Origin: Pseudomonas marginalis
GTDB taxonomy: Bacteria; Pseudomonadota; Gammaproteobacteria; Pseudomonadales; Pseudomonadaceae
Reading direction: 5' to 3'
DNA: 64,000 nt
Assembly: GCF_008692035.1 (NCBI RefSeq)
Contig: NZ_VTFG01000003.1
Location: 124,001-188,000 of the forward strand
The notes under the pieces were generated by a model, which saw only the letters and a program-made list of their open reading frames with translations, was not told the DNA's origin and ran no database searches. The translations under genes were made by a program, and so were the position numbers. This document shows positions 8,610-17,224 of the stretch, piece after piece. Within the stretch, counting starts at the first letter, position 1. Every line of letters begins with the position of its first letter.

Positions 8610-9473
8610 ATGTCGTGCATCGCCGTTACTCCGCACCGTGCTCAGTTGGGCGAAGGTCCGTTCTGGGACGCGCCCACCCAGGCACTGTATTGGGTGAATA
8701 TCGCCGGCAAACAGGCCCTGCGCCTGATGGGCGGGCAGTTGCAGATCTGGCAGTTGCCCGAGCACGTTTCGGCGTTTATCCCGTGTGAACGCGGTGATGC
8801 GCTGGTGACCCTGAGCAGCGGTGTCTACCGCCTGGACCTGGCCACCGAAGCCCTGACCCTGCTGTGCGTGGCCGACCCACAACCGGGCAACCGTGGCAAT
8901 GAAGCGCGCTGCGATGCCCAGGGCCGCCTGTGGCTGGGCACCATGCAGAACAACATCGGCGAACACGGCGAAGACCTGCCGATCACGCGGCGCTCCGGCG
9001 GCCTGTTTCGCATCGATGCGGATGCCCAGGTCACGCCGTTGCTCCACGGCCTGGGCATTCCCAACACCTTGCTGTGGAGCGAGGACGGCCGCCAGGTGCA
9101 TTTCGGCGACAGCCTGGACGCCACGCTCTACCAGTATTCGATCCAGGCCGACGGCCAACTCGAGCCCGCAACGCCGTGGTTCGGGCCGCACTTGCGCGGC
9201 GGGCCGGATGGCTCGGCCATGGACAGTCAAGGCTACATCTGGAACGCCCGTTGGGACGGCAGTTGCCTGCTGCGCCTGACGCCCGAGGGGGAGGTGGACC
9301 GCATTATCGAGTTGCCCGTGAGTCGCCCCACCAGTTGCGTATTCGGTGGCCCCCACCTCACCACTTTGTATATCACCAGCGCCGCCAGCCCATTGGATCA
9401 CCCTCTGGACGGCGCGGTGCTGGCCATCGAAGTCGATGTACCCGGCATGCCTTGCCATCGCTTTGCCGGCTAA
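8610..9473 (+). CDS. SMP-30/gluconolactonase-family sugar lactonase
   Basis: Predicted six-bladed beta-propeller lactonase of 287 residues, opening the aldono-lactone made by the sugar dehydrogenase to the free acid. Family landmarks: LGEGPFWD near residue 13 with the metal-binding Glu, GNEARCDAQGRLWLGTM in the middle (Asn ligand and substrate Arg), GIPNTLLWSEDGRQVHFGDS (Asn and Asp region), and GGPDGSAMDSQGYIWNARW. The ribosome site AGGAGG is 6 nt before the ATG. In this operon it should act between the SDR dehydrogenase (15.7 kb) and the IlvD-type dehydratase. Confidence 0.92.
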   Translation: MSCIAVTPHRAQLGEGPFWDAPTQALYWVNIAGKQALRLMGGQLQIWQLPEHVSAFIPCERGDALVTLSSGVYRLDLATEALTLLCVADPQPGNRGNEARCDAQGRLWLGTMQNNIGEHGEDLPITRRSGGLFRIDADAQVTPLLHGLGIPNTLLWSEDGRQVHFGDSLDATLYQYSIQADGQLEPATPWFGPHLRGGPDGSAMDSQGYIWNARWDGSCLLRLTPEGEVDRIIELPVSRPTSCVFGGPHLTTLYITSAASPLDHPLDGAVLAIEVDVPGMPCHRFAG

Positions 9474-9510
9474 CCCCAAGACTTAAAAACAACAACAAGG
9501 AGTCACCCGT

Positions 9511-10518
9511 ATGAATCATCGTCGTCGTGGTATCCGTTCCCTGTGCTGCGCCGCTGTGGCGGTCTCGGCCATGAGCTTGAGCGGGCTGTTGCTGGCCGCT
9601 GAAGAAGTGAAGATCGGTTTCCTGGTCAAGCAGGCCGAGGAACCGTGGTTCCAGACCGAATGGGCCTTTGCCGAAAAAGCCGGCAAGGAACATGGCTTTA
9701 CCGTGATCAAGATCGCCGTGCCCGATGGCGAGAAAACCCTCTCGGCCATCGACAGCCTGGCCGCCAACGGCGCCAAGGGCTTTGTGATCTGCCCGCCGGA
9801 TGTGTCCCTGGGCCCGGCGATCGTCGCCAAGGCCAAGGCCAACGGCTTGAAAGTGATTGCCGTGGATGACCGCTTTGTCGATGCCAAGGGCAACTTCATG
9901 GAGGACGTGCCGTACCTGGGCATGGCCGCCTTTGAAGTCGGCCAGAAACAGGGCGCGGCCATGGCCGCCGAGGCGAAAAAACGCGGTTGGGACTGGAAGG
10001 ACACCTACGCGGTGATCAACACCTTCAATGAACTCGACACCGGCAAGAAACGCACCGACGGTTCGATCAAATCCCTGGAAGAAGCCGGTATCCCTAAAGA
10101 CCACATCCTCACCGCCGCACTGAAAACCCTCGACGTCCCCGGCAGCATGGACGCCACCAACTCGGCCCTGGTCAAGCTGCCCAGCGGCGCGAAAAACCTG
10201 ATCATCGGCGGCATGAACGACAACACCGTGCTCGGCGGCGTGCGCGCCACCGAAAGCGCCGGTTTCGCTGCGGCCAATGTGATCGGTATCGGCATCAATG
10301 GCACCGACGCCATCGGCGAATTGAAGAAGGCCAACAGCGGCTTCTTCGGCTCCATGCTGCCGAGCCCGCACATCGAGGGCTACAACACTGCGCTGATGAT
10401 GTACGAGTGGGTCACCAAGGGCACCGAACCGCCGAAGTACACGGCCATGGATGAAGTGACCCTGATCACCCGCGCCAACTTCCAGGAAGAACTGACCAAG
10501 ATCGGGCTGTGGAAATGA
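9511..10518 (+). CDS. araF: L-arabinose ABC transporter, periplasmic binding protein
   Basis: Secreted sugar-binding protein of 335 residues. A cleavable signal peptide ends near SGLLLAAEE. The mature protein begins KIGFLVKQAEEPWFQTEW and contains GEKTLSAIDSLAANGAKGFVIC, IIGGMNDNTVLGGVRATE and IGIGINGTDAIGEL, a close match throughout to E. coli AraF, including the ligand-contact regions. It starts the araFGH segment; its stop overlaps the araG start. The binding site of this family also accepts D-galactose and D-fucose, so the operon may serve more than arabinose. Confidence 0.95.
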   Translation: MNHRRRGIRSLCCAAVAVSAMSLSGLLLAAEEVKIGFLVKQAEEPWFQTEWAFAEKAGKEHGFTVIKIAVPDGEKTLSAIDSLAANGAKGFVICPPDVSLGPAIVAKAKANGLKVIAVDDRFVDAKGNFMEDVPYLGMAAFEVGQKQGAAMAAEAKKRGWDWKDTYAVINTFNELDTGKKRTDGSIKSLEEAGIPKDHILTAALKTLDVPGSMDATNSALVKLPSGAKNLIIGGMNDNTVLGGVRATESAGFAAANVIGIGINGTDAIGELKKANSGFFGSMLPSPHIEGYNTALMMYEWVTKGTEPPKYTAMDEVTLITRANFQEELTKIGLWK

Positions 10519-12017
10519 CGGCGGCAGCCCTGCGTTTCGACGCTATCGGCAAGACCTTTCCCGGGGTCAAGGCGCTGGACGGCATCAGCTTCACCGCCCA
10601 CCCGGGGCAGGTACACGCCCTGATGGGCGAGAACGGTGCCGGTAAGTCGACGCTGCTGAAGATCCTCGGCGGCGCCTATATTCCCAGCAGCGGCAGCGTG
10701 CAGATCGGCGCGCAGACCATGGCGTTCAAATGCGCCGCCGACAGCATCGCCAGCGGCGTCGCGGTGATCCACCAGGAGCTGCACCTGGTGCCGGAAATGA
10801 CCGTCGCCGAAAACCTGTTCCTCGGGCATTTGCCCTCGCGCTTCGGCGTGGTCAACCGGGGCCTGCTGCGCAAGCAGGCCCTGGCTTGCCTCAAGGGCCT
10901 GGCGGATGAAATCGACCCCGAGGAAAAACTCGGGCGTCTGTCCCTGGGCCAGCGCCAACTGGTGGAAATCGCCAAGGCGCTGTCCCGTGGCGCCCATGTG
11001 ATTGCCTTCGACGAACCCACCAGCAGCCTGTCGGCGCGGGAGATCGACCGCTTGATGGCGATCATCGCGCGCCTGCGGGACGAGGGCAAAGTGGTGCTCT
11101 ACGTGTCGCACCGCATGGAAGAAGTGTTCCGCATCTGCAACGCGGTGACGGTGTTCAAGGACGGCCGCTACGTGCGCACCTTCGATGACATGAGCGCGCT
11201 GACCCACGACCAGTTGGTGACCTGCATGGTCGGCCGCGACATCCAGGACATCTACGACTACCGCCCGCGCGAGCACGGCGAGGTGGCGCTCAAGGTCGAC
11301 GGTTTGTTGGGCCCGGGTTTGCGTGAGCCGATCAGTTTTGAGGTGCGCAAGGGCGAAATCCTTGGCCTGTTCGGGCTGGTGGGGGCAGGGCGCACGGAGC
11401 TGTTCCGTTTGCTCAGCGGTTTGGAGCGCGCCAGCGCCGGCAGCCTGGAGCTCTGCGGTGAAGCACTGACACTGCGCTCACCGCGTGATGCCATCGCCGC
11501 CGGTGTACTGCTGTGCCCGGAAGACCGCAAGAAGGAAGGCATCATTCCGCTGTCCAGCGTCGCCGAGAACATCAATATCAGCGCCCGTGGCGCCCACTCT
11601 TCGTTTGGCTGGTTGCTGCGCGACGGTTGGGAAAAGGGCAATGCCGACCAGCAGATCAAGGCAATGAAGGTCAAAACCCCGACCGCCGCGCAAAAGATCA
11701 TGTACCTGTCCGGCGGCAACCAGCAGAAAGCCATTCTCGGCCGCTGGCTGTCGATGCCGATGAAGGTCCTGCTGCTGGACGAGCCGACCCGCGGCATCGA
11801 CATCGGCGCCAAGGCCGAGATCTACCAGATTATCCATAACCTCGCGGCCCAGGGCATTGCGGTGATCGTGGTGTCCAGCGACCTCATGGAAGTGATGGGC
11901 ATCTCCGACCGCATCCTGGTGCTGTGCGAAGGCGCGATGCGCGGCGAACAGACCCGTGAACACGCGACCGAATCCAACCTGCTGCAACTGGCCCTGCCGC
12001 GCGGCCTGGCGAACTGA
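10515..12017 (+). CDS. araG: L-arabinose ABC transporter, ATP-binding protein
   Basis: Duplicated ABC ATPase of 500 residues. The N-terminal cassette has an intact Walker A (GENGAGKST), signature LSLGQRQLVEIAKAL and Walker B (VIAFDEPTSSL). The C-terminal cassette has the degenerate Walker A (GLVGAGRTELFRL) usual for sugar importers but a normal signature LSGGNQQKAILGRWL and LLLDEPTRGID. The start is taken as ATG 10515, which overlaps the araF stop as ATGA; a GTG two codons upstream (10509) is possible but has no better ribosome site. It forms the importer with AraF and AraH. Confidence 0.95.
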   Translation: MTAAALRFDAIGKTFPGVKALDGISFTAHPGQVHALMGENGAGKSTLLKILGGAYIPSSGSVQIGAQTMAFKCAADSIASGVAVIHQELHLVPEMTVAENLFLGHLPSRFGVVNRGLLRKQALACLKGLADEIDPEEKLGRLSLGQRQLVEIAKALSRGAHVIAFDEPTSSLSAREIDRLMAIIARLRDEGKVVLYVSHRMEEVFRICNAVTVFKDGRYVRTFDDMSALTHDQLVTCMVGRDIQDIYDYRPREHGEVALKVDGLLGPGLREPISFEVRKGEILGLFGLVGAGRTELFRLLSGLERASAGSLELCGEALTLRSPRDAIAAGVLLCPEDRKKEGIIPLSSVAENINISARGAHSSFGWLLRDGWEKGNADQQIKAMKVKTPTAAQKIMYLSGGNQQKAILGRWLSMPMKVLLLDEPTRGIDIGAKAEIYQIIHNLAAQGIAVIVVSSDLMEVMGISDRILVLCEGAMRGEQTREHATESNLLQLALPRGLAN

Positions 12018-12026
12018 GAGAAGACC

Positions 12027-12995
12027 ATGACCACTCAAAACAACGCGCTGCCGACGGCACGCAAACCCCTCGATATGCGCGCACTGCTCGACAACTGGGC
12101 GATGCTGCTGGCGGCGGTGGGCATCTTTGTCCTGTGCGCCTTGCTCATCGATAACTTCCTTTCGCCGTTGAACATGCGTGGCCTGGGCCTGGCGATTTCC
12201 ACCGTGGGCATTGCCGCCTGCACCATGCTGTTCTGCCTGGCATCGGGGCACTTCGACCTGTCGGTGGGCTCGGTGATCGCCTGCGCCGGCGTGGTGGCGG
12301 CGATTGTGATGCGCGACACCGACAGCGTCATGCTGGGCATCGGCGCGGCGTTGCTGATGGGCCTGATCGTGGGGCTGATCAACGGCATCGTGATCGCCAA
12401 GCTGCGGGTCAATGCGTTGATCACCACCCTGGCGACCATGCAGATCGTGCGCGGCCTGGCCTATATCTTTGCCGACGGCAAGGCGGTGGGCGTATCCCAG
12501 GACCAGTTCTTTATCTTCGGTAACGGCCAACTGTTGGGCGTACCGGTGCCGATCCTGATCACCATCGTGTGCTTCCTGTTTTTCGGCTGGCTGCTCAACT
12601 ACACCACCTACGGGCGCAACACCATGGCCATCGGCGGCAACCCGGAAGCGGCGTTGCTGGCGGGGGTGAATGTCGACCGCACCAAGATCCTGATCTTCGC
12701 CGTGCACGGCCTGATCGGCGCATTGGCCGGGGTGATCCTCGCCTCGCGCATGACCTCGGGCCAGCCGATGATCGGCCAGGGTTTCGAGTTGACGGTGATT
12801 TCCGCCTGCGTGCTGGGCGGGGTGTCGTTGAGCGGCGGCATCGGCATGATCCGTCACGTGATCGCCGGGGTGTTGATTTTGGCGATCATCGAGAACGCGA
12901 TGAACCTGAAGAACATCGACACCTTCTACCAGTATGTGATCCGCGGTTCGATCCTGCTGCTGGCGGTGGTCATCGACCGCATGAAACAACGCTGA
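12027..12995 (+). CDS. araH: L-arabinose ABC transporter, permease
   Basis: Inner-membrane permease of 322 residues with 8-10 hydrophobic helices, BPD_transp_2 type. Typical elements: GLAISTVGIAACTMLFCLASGHFDLSVGS (periplasmic-face segment read in pieces), NGIVIAKLRVNALITTLATM, and the cytoplasmic coupling loop YTTYGRNTMAIGGNPEAALLAGV. It lies 9 nt after araG and is the last gene of the rightward arm before a REP element disrupted by an insertion sequence. Confidence 0.95.
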   Translation: MTTQNNALPTARKPLDMRALLDNWAMLLAAVGIFVLCALLIDNFLSPLNMRGLGLAISTVGIAACTMLFCLASGHFDLSVGSVIACAGVVAAIVMRDTDSVMLGIGAALLMGLIVGLINGIVIAKLRVNALITTLATMQIVRGLAYIFADGKAVGVSQDQFFIFGNGQLLGVPVPILITIVCFLFFGWLLNYTTYGRNTMAIGGNPEAALLAGVNVDRTKILIFAVHGLIGALAGVILASRMTSGQPMIGQGFELTVISACVLGGVSLSGGIGMIRHVIAGVLILAIIENAMNLKNIDTFYQYVIRGSILLLAVVIDRMKQR

Positions 12996-13020
12996 ACCCC
13001 TTGTCATGTGAGGCTCAAAA

Positions 13021-13040
13021 TGTGGGAGGGGGCTTGCCCC
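13021..13040. repeat. left half of a REP element split by an IS
   Basis: TGTGGGAGGGGGCTTGCCCC directly precedes the insertion sequence. The rest of the element (CCCCGATGGCGGTGTATCAG and the opposite arm) resumes at 14317. Intact elements of the same kind are at 16486 and 18666. Confidence 0.85.
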
Positions 13041-14316
13041 GGTACAAACCGGGGACATCGTTTACATTTCTAACCGGGGACATGGTTTACAGGCTAATAC
13101 GCATGATCAGGAGGTAACTGATCATGCCCTGGAACCAAGAGTCCCCCATGAATCAAAGAATCAAGCTGGTAGCTGATTGGCTTTCTGGCAACTTCACTAA
13201 AAGTCAGTTGGCACGCCGCTTTGACGTTAGCCGACCTACCGTCGATAAGTGGGTTGCCCGGCACGACGGCGATTTGAGGTCTTTATCCGAACTGTCCCGG
13301 CGACCTCACAACAGCCCAAATAAAACCGACGACGAGATTTTGGCCCGTGTAGTCGCGATGAAGGAGGCTCACGATAAATGGGGGCCGAAAAAGCTTCTCG
13401 AGCTATTACGGCTGGAAGATCCCTCCGTCACCTGGCCCTCTCCAAGTACGGCCGGTCAATGGCTTGACCGACTTGGGCTCGTCAAAAAGCGGCGCTTCAA
13501 ACGCCGACACAGCATTTCCCACACACAAATGCGAAAGGCCGACGAACCTAACAAGACGTGGTGTGCTGACTACAAAGGGCAGTTCAAGATGCTTAATGCT
13601 CAGATGTGCTTCCCTTTGACCGTCACAGACCATGCGTCGCGGCTGATTTTAGCGTGCAGGGCCCATCCCAAGATCATGACCCAGCCTGTAAAACAGGCCT
13701 TTGAGAGGCTTTTTCAGGAGTACGGCATGCCGGAAGTTATCCGTTCGGACAACGGGGTACCGTTCGCCTCTCCTGGCCTGGCAAGAATTCCACACTGGCA
13801 GTTTGGTGGATTCGGCTGGGTATTTATCCCGAGCGAACCATGCCGGGAAGACCCGCCCAGAATGGTCGCCATGAACGAATGCACCGTAGCTTGAAACTTG
13901 AGTTGCCCTTAGGGAAAAACTTAGTCGAGCAGCAGCTTTTGCTGGAGCATTTCAGGCATGAGTTTAATTACGTACGCCCTCACGAAGCGCTCGGCATGAA
14001 AAGTCCGGGAGACTTGTATGTGCCGTCCACCCGAATTTATCCAGGGTGCTTGCCCGATGTGGAATATCCGGCAGAAATGAAAGTTCGAAGCGTCAGGCAG
14101 GACGGATCGATCAAGTGGAACGGCAAGTTGGTATTTATCAGCGAGGCGCTGTCCGGGGAAAGGATAGGGCTCAAAGAAGCTGAAGATGATGCTTGGGATT
14201 TGTACCTGTGTGATTATCCCTTGGGGAGGCTTGGACGAGGTATGACCCGCGTCCAGGCCTCAAATGTGTAAACGATGTCCCCGGTTTCAGATGTAAACGA
14301 TGTCTACGGTTCTACA
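13041..14316 (+). mobile_element. IS481-family insertion sequence (about 1.28 kb)
   Basis: Imperfect terminal inverted repeats of about 49 bp occur at 13041-13090 and 14268-14316. Each contains two tandem copies of an 'accggggacatcgtttac'-like unit. The element encodes one DDE transposase, broken by a frameshift. It is flanked by CCCC at 13037-13040 and 14317-14320, which may be a short target duplication, although the surrounding C run makes this uncertain. It sits inside a REP palindrome between araH and the mutarotase gene. Confidence 0.85.
13124..14271 (+). pseudogene. IS481-family transposase, single-base frameshift
   Basis: The first frame (13124-13894) carries the helix-turn-helix (LVADWLSGNFTKSQLARRF) and the first two catalytic acids (WCADYKGQF and VIRSDNG), then goes out of phase after SPGLARI. 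The second frame resumes in register and holds the third catalytic residue in NGRHERMHRSLK and the C-terminal domain to 14271. Adding one T in the short T run at 13788-13790 would restore a continuous protein of about 382 residues, so a one-base loss (or a sequencing error) is the simplest explanation. AGGAGGT precedes the ATG at 13124. Confidence 0.88.
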
Positions 14317-14388
14317 CCCCGATGGCGGTGTATCAGAAGCAAATATGCAGACTGACACTCCGCAATCGGGGGCAAGCCCCCTCCCACA
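14317..14388. repeat. right half of the REP element split by the IS
   Basis: Continues the palindrome interrupted at 13040, ending in GGGGGCAAGCCCCCTCCCACA. If the IS is removed, the sequence becomes a normal REP pair of about 90 bp like those at 16486 and 18666. Confidence 0.85.
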
Positions 14389-14399
14389 GTAAAGCGGTT

Positions 14400-15548
14400 T
14401 TAATCGGCGGTGAACTTGAAGACGGTGTTCTGGGTGTAGGTCTGTCCTGGGTTCAGGCGAGTTGAGGCGAAGTTTGGTTGGTTAGGCGCATCCGGAAAGT
14501 GCTGGGTCTCCAAGGTAAACCCGCTCCAGTGCAGGTAGGTCTTGCCACCTTTGCCCTTCACCGAACCATCCAGGAAGTTGCTGGTATAGAACTGCACGCC
14601 CGGTTCGCTGGTGTAGAGCTGCAAGCGCCGGCCTGACGCCGGGTCGTGCACCTCGGCGGCAAGTTGCTTGACGTCGCCCTTGGTGTCCAGCGCCCAGTTG
14701 AAGTCAAACCCACCCTGTTTCGGCTCGGCAAATTTGAGCTGCGGGTGATCTTCCTTGATGTGCTGGCCGATCGGGGTGGGCTTGAGGAAGTCCATCGGCG
14801 TGCCCTTGACCGGCGCGAGTTCGCCGGTAGGAATCAAGGTGGCATTCACCGGCGTGTAATGGCTGGCATGCAATGTAGCGACGTGCTTGAGGATGTCGCC
14901 GTTACCCGCACCGGCCAGGTTGAAGTAGCTGTGATTGGTGAGGTTGAGTACCGTCGGCTTGTCGGTGGTGGCCTTGTAGTCGATGTGCAGTTCGTTCCTG
15001 TCGTTGAGGCGATAGGTGACTTCGGTTTTCAAATTACCGGGAAAGCCCATCTCGCCGTCCTTGGACAGGTAGCTCAGCTTCACGCCGACCGAGTCCTTGT
15101 CCTTGACCGGCTCGGCCTTCCACACCTGCTTGTCGAAGCCCTGGGCGCCGCCATGCAGTGAGTTGGGGCCGTCGTTGAGCGGCACCTGGAAGCGCTTGCC
15201 ATCGAGTTCAAAGGCACCGCCGGCCAGGCGATTGCCGAAGCGGCCGATGGTTGCGCCGAAAAACGCCGTACCGGCTTGATAGCCTTGCACGTCGTCAAAG
15301 CCCAGCACCACGTCGTCGACCTTGCCGTTTTTGTCCGGCACTTTCAGCGACTGCAACACGCCGCCGTAGGTGATCACCGTGGCTTGCATGCCGTGGCTGT
15401 TGCGCAGGATGTACTGTTCGACGGCGGTGCCGTCGTTGGTTTTACCGAAAGGTTTTTGCTCGCTGCTCAGGCCGGCCGCCTGGGCGCCGCCGCTGGCGAT
15501 CAGCATGGACAGCGCCAGGCCGGACAGCAGGTATCGAGGGTGCTTCAT
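14400..15548 (-). CDS. aldose 1-epimerase (galactose mutarotase), exported
   Basis: Interconverts the alpha and beta anomers of aldoses. It has 382 residues with a clear signal peptide (LSGLALSMLIASGGAQA), so it should act in the periplasm on sugar before uptake. Motifs of the family are present: GATIGRFGNRLAGG, NSLHGGAQGFDKQ (substrate His), LNLTNHSYFNLAG (catalytic His), GGFDFNW and the C-terminal SGFTLETQHFPDAPNQP with the catalytic Glu. It is transcribed away from the SDR gene, with which it shares a promoter region containing a copy of the regulon operator. Confidence 0.93.
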   Translation of the reverse strand: MKHPRYLLSGLALSMLIASGGAQAAGLSSEQKPFGKTNDGTAVEQYILRNSHGMQATVITYGGVLQSLKVPDKNGKVDDVVLGFDDVQGYQAGTAFFGATIGRFGNRLAGGAFELDGKRFQVPLNDGPNSLHGGAQGFDKQVWKAEPVKDKDSVGVKLSYLSKDGEMGFPGNLKTEVTYRLNDRNELHIDYKATTDKPTVLNLTNHSYFNLAGAGNGDILKHVATLHASHYTPVNATLIPTGELAPVKGTPMDFLKPTPIGQHIKEDHPQLKFAEPKQGGFDFNWALDTKGDVKQLAAEVHDPASGRRLQLYTSEPGVQFYTSNFLDGSVKGKGGKTYLHWSGFTLETQHFPDAPNQPNFASTRLNPGQTYTQNTVFKFTAD

Positions 15549-15579
15549 GGTCGAACTTCCTTTTGTTGTTTTGAGTGGA

Positions 15580-15592
15580 ATAGTTCTACTAA
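15580..15592. promoter_or_regulatory. candidate GntR operator O3 (ATAGT-TCT-ACTAA)
   Basis: Same 13-mer as O2 at 4567 apart from the spacer and last base, placed 32 nt upstream of the mutarotase start and about 90 nt upstream of the SDR start. It suggests that both genes belong to the regulon of the FadR-type regulator at 2.0-2.7 kb. Confidence 0.5.
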
Positions 15593-15684
15593 TAGCGATA
15601 TTTTGTCGGTTGAACAGCGAATTTATAGCCTTTAAAGCCGATTTCGTAAAATAAAATAAGACTAATTGATCGAGGCATCCTTTT

Positions 15685-16452
15685 ATGAGTACTGAACACG
15701 CCGTTTATCCCGACCTCAAGGGCAAGACCGTACTGATTTCCGGGGGCGCCTCGGGGATCGGCGAATTCATGGTGCGCGCCTTCGCCGTGCAGGGTGCCAA
15801 GGTCGGGTTTGTGGACCGCGCGCAAAGCCAGGGCGAACGCCTGGCGGCGTTGTTGAGTTCCCAGGGGCATGCCGTGGAGTTCGTGTGTTGCGACATCACC
15901 GATGAAATCGCCTACAAGGCGGCCATAGGGCGCTTCGAACATTCCCTGGGGCCGATCAGCGTACTGGTGAACAACGCCGCCAATGACGTGCGCCACACCC
16001 TGGAAGAAGTCGATTCGGAAACCTTCGACAAGCTGATCTCAGTCAACCTCAAACACGCCTTCTTTGCCGCCAAGGCCGTGGTGCCGATGATGAAACGCGC
16101 CGGCAGCGGCTCGATCATCAACCTCGGCTCCGTCGGCTGGATGATGGCCTCCGCCGGCTACCCGGTGTACGCCGCCAGCAAGGCCGCCGCCCACGGCATG
16201 ACCCGCGCGCTGGCACGGGAACTGGGGCCGAACCGTATCCGGGTGAACACACTGGTGCCGGGCTGGGTGATGACCGAAAAACAGCTGGCCATGTGGGTGG
16301 ATGACGCCGCCAAGGAACTGATCAGCCGCAGCCAGTGCCTGCCCGGCAGCGTACTGCCGGAACACATCGCCAATATGGCGCTGTTTCTCGCGTCCGATGC
16401 CTCGGCGATGTGTTCGGCGCAGAACTTTATTGTGGATGGCGGCTGGGTCTGA
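15685..16452 (+). CDS. SDR-family sugar 1-dehydrogenase (L-arabinose/D-galactose/D-xylose type)
   Basis: Short-chain dehydrogenase of 255 residues. Cofactor loop GGASGIGEF at residues 20-28, NNAAND, the catalytic Ser in NLGSVGWM and the YAASKAA catalytic Tyr/Lys are all in place; the C-terminus FIVDGGWV is standard. With the mutarotase, SMP-30 lactonase and arabonate-type dehydratase in the same regulon, it most likely oxidises the aldose at C1 to the lactone. The close SDR relatives include sugar 1-dehydrogenases acting on xylose, arabinose and galactose, so the preferred sugar is not settled by sequence. Confidence 0.87.
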   Translation: MSTEHAVYPDLKGKTVLISGGASGIGEFMVRAFAVQGAKVGFVDRAQSQGERLAALLSSQGHAVEFVCCDITDEIAYKAAIGRFEHSLGPISVLVNNAANDVRHTLEEVDSETFDKLISVNLKHAFFAAKAVVPMMKRAGSGSIINLGSVGWMMASAGYPVYAASKAAAHGMTRALARELGPNRIRVNTLVPGWVMTEKQLAMWVDDAAKELISRSQCLPGSVLPEHIANMALFLASDASAMCSAQNFIVDGGWV

Positions 16453-16485
16453 GCCGAACACGTCAGTTCATGCAACCCAAATCAA

Positions 16486-16574
16486 TGTGGGAGGGGGCTT
16501 GCCCCCGATAGCGGTGGTTCAGGCAGTACTTCTATAACTGATCCACCCTTATCGGCGGCAAGCCCCCTCCCACA
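16486..16574. repeat. REP pair (89 bp)
   Basis: Two inverted copies of TGTGGGAGGGGGCTTGCC(CCCGATA) separated by a short loop, lying between the convergent SDR and GST genes. It is an intact example of the element that was split at 13.0/14.3 kb and could terminate both transcripts. Confidence 0.88.
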
Positions 16575-16589
16575 TTTGAACTGCTGTGC

Positions 16590-17186
16590 TTAGGCGATGG
16601 GGTAACGCCTGAACGCCGGATGCTGCTCCAGCCTTTCGGCATGCCGTTGCAGGTTGGGAAATGCATCCGCCTTGACCACCGATGCCACGGTGAACTGGCT
16701 GAACGACCAGGCCACCGCCGCCGTAATCGACGCCTGGGTCAATGCTTCGCTGTCGCCCAATTGCTTGTCCAGCAACCCATAGGCCGCAAGCAATTGCCCG
16801 CTCACGCGCTCAAGCCATGGCGCATGCAGCTTCTCGGCCGGGCGCAGGTTGTGTTCATAGACGATCTGCACGCTCTTCTCGCAGGCTGCCAGCGCCAGTC
16901 CCAGAACGTGCAAGTCCTTGGCCAGTGCCGCAGGTTGCCGGGGCAACAGCTTCCTGTCAGCCGGGGCCAGGGTTTCCAGGTACTCCAGGATCAGGCTGGA
17001 GTCCATCAACACCGTGCCATCGTCCAGCACCAGGGTAGGGGCCTTGACCACCGGGTTGATCTGCGCAAATTCGTCGAAGGTGCGGAACACGGACAGGGGT
17101 TCATGCACGAAATCCACCCCGTACAGGTCCAGGGAAATAGCCACGCGGCGCACGTAGGGCGAGTCCAGCATGCCGATCAGTTTCAT
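16590..17186 (-). CDS. glutathione S-transferase family protein
   Basis: Cytoplasmic GST-like enzyme of 198 residues. The N-terminal thioredoxin-like domain begins KLIGMLDSPYVRRVAISL (Ser of SPYVRR is the usual glutathione-activating position) and includes VKAPTLVLDDGTVLMDSSLILEY (read as VKAPTL then DSSLI), followed by an all-helical C-terminal domain. ATG 17186 is chosen because it starts directly at the first strand and has GGAGG 5-6 nt upstream; longer in-frame extensions lack homology. Physiological substrate unknown. Downstream it faces the REP at 16.5 kb. Confidence 0.88.
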   Translation of the reverse strand: MKLIGMLDSPYVRRVAISLDLYGVDFVHEPLSVFRTFDEFAQINPVVKAPTLVLDDGTVLMDSSLILEYLETLAPADRKLLPRQPAALAKDLHVLGLALAACEKSVQIVYEHNLRPAEKLHAPWLERVSGQLLAAYGLLDKQLGDSEALTQASITAAVAWSFSQFTVASVVKADAFPNLQRHAERLEQHPAFRRYPIA

Positions 17187-17224
17187 GAAGCCTCCATTGC
17201 TATCAGGGTGACGAGCCCAAGAGA

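Noticed and set aside
11478..13058. Minus-strand open frame of 526 codons opposite araG/araH
   Set aside because: Composition (His/Gln/Asp-rich) shows no fold, and it crosses the gene boundary of two well-recognised transporter genes.
13124..13894. Two separate functional genes in the insertion sequence
   Set aside because: The two frames together form one DDE transposase whose catalytic residues are split between them; a single missing base explains the break, and no slippery heptamer for programmed frameshifting is seen there.
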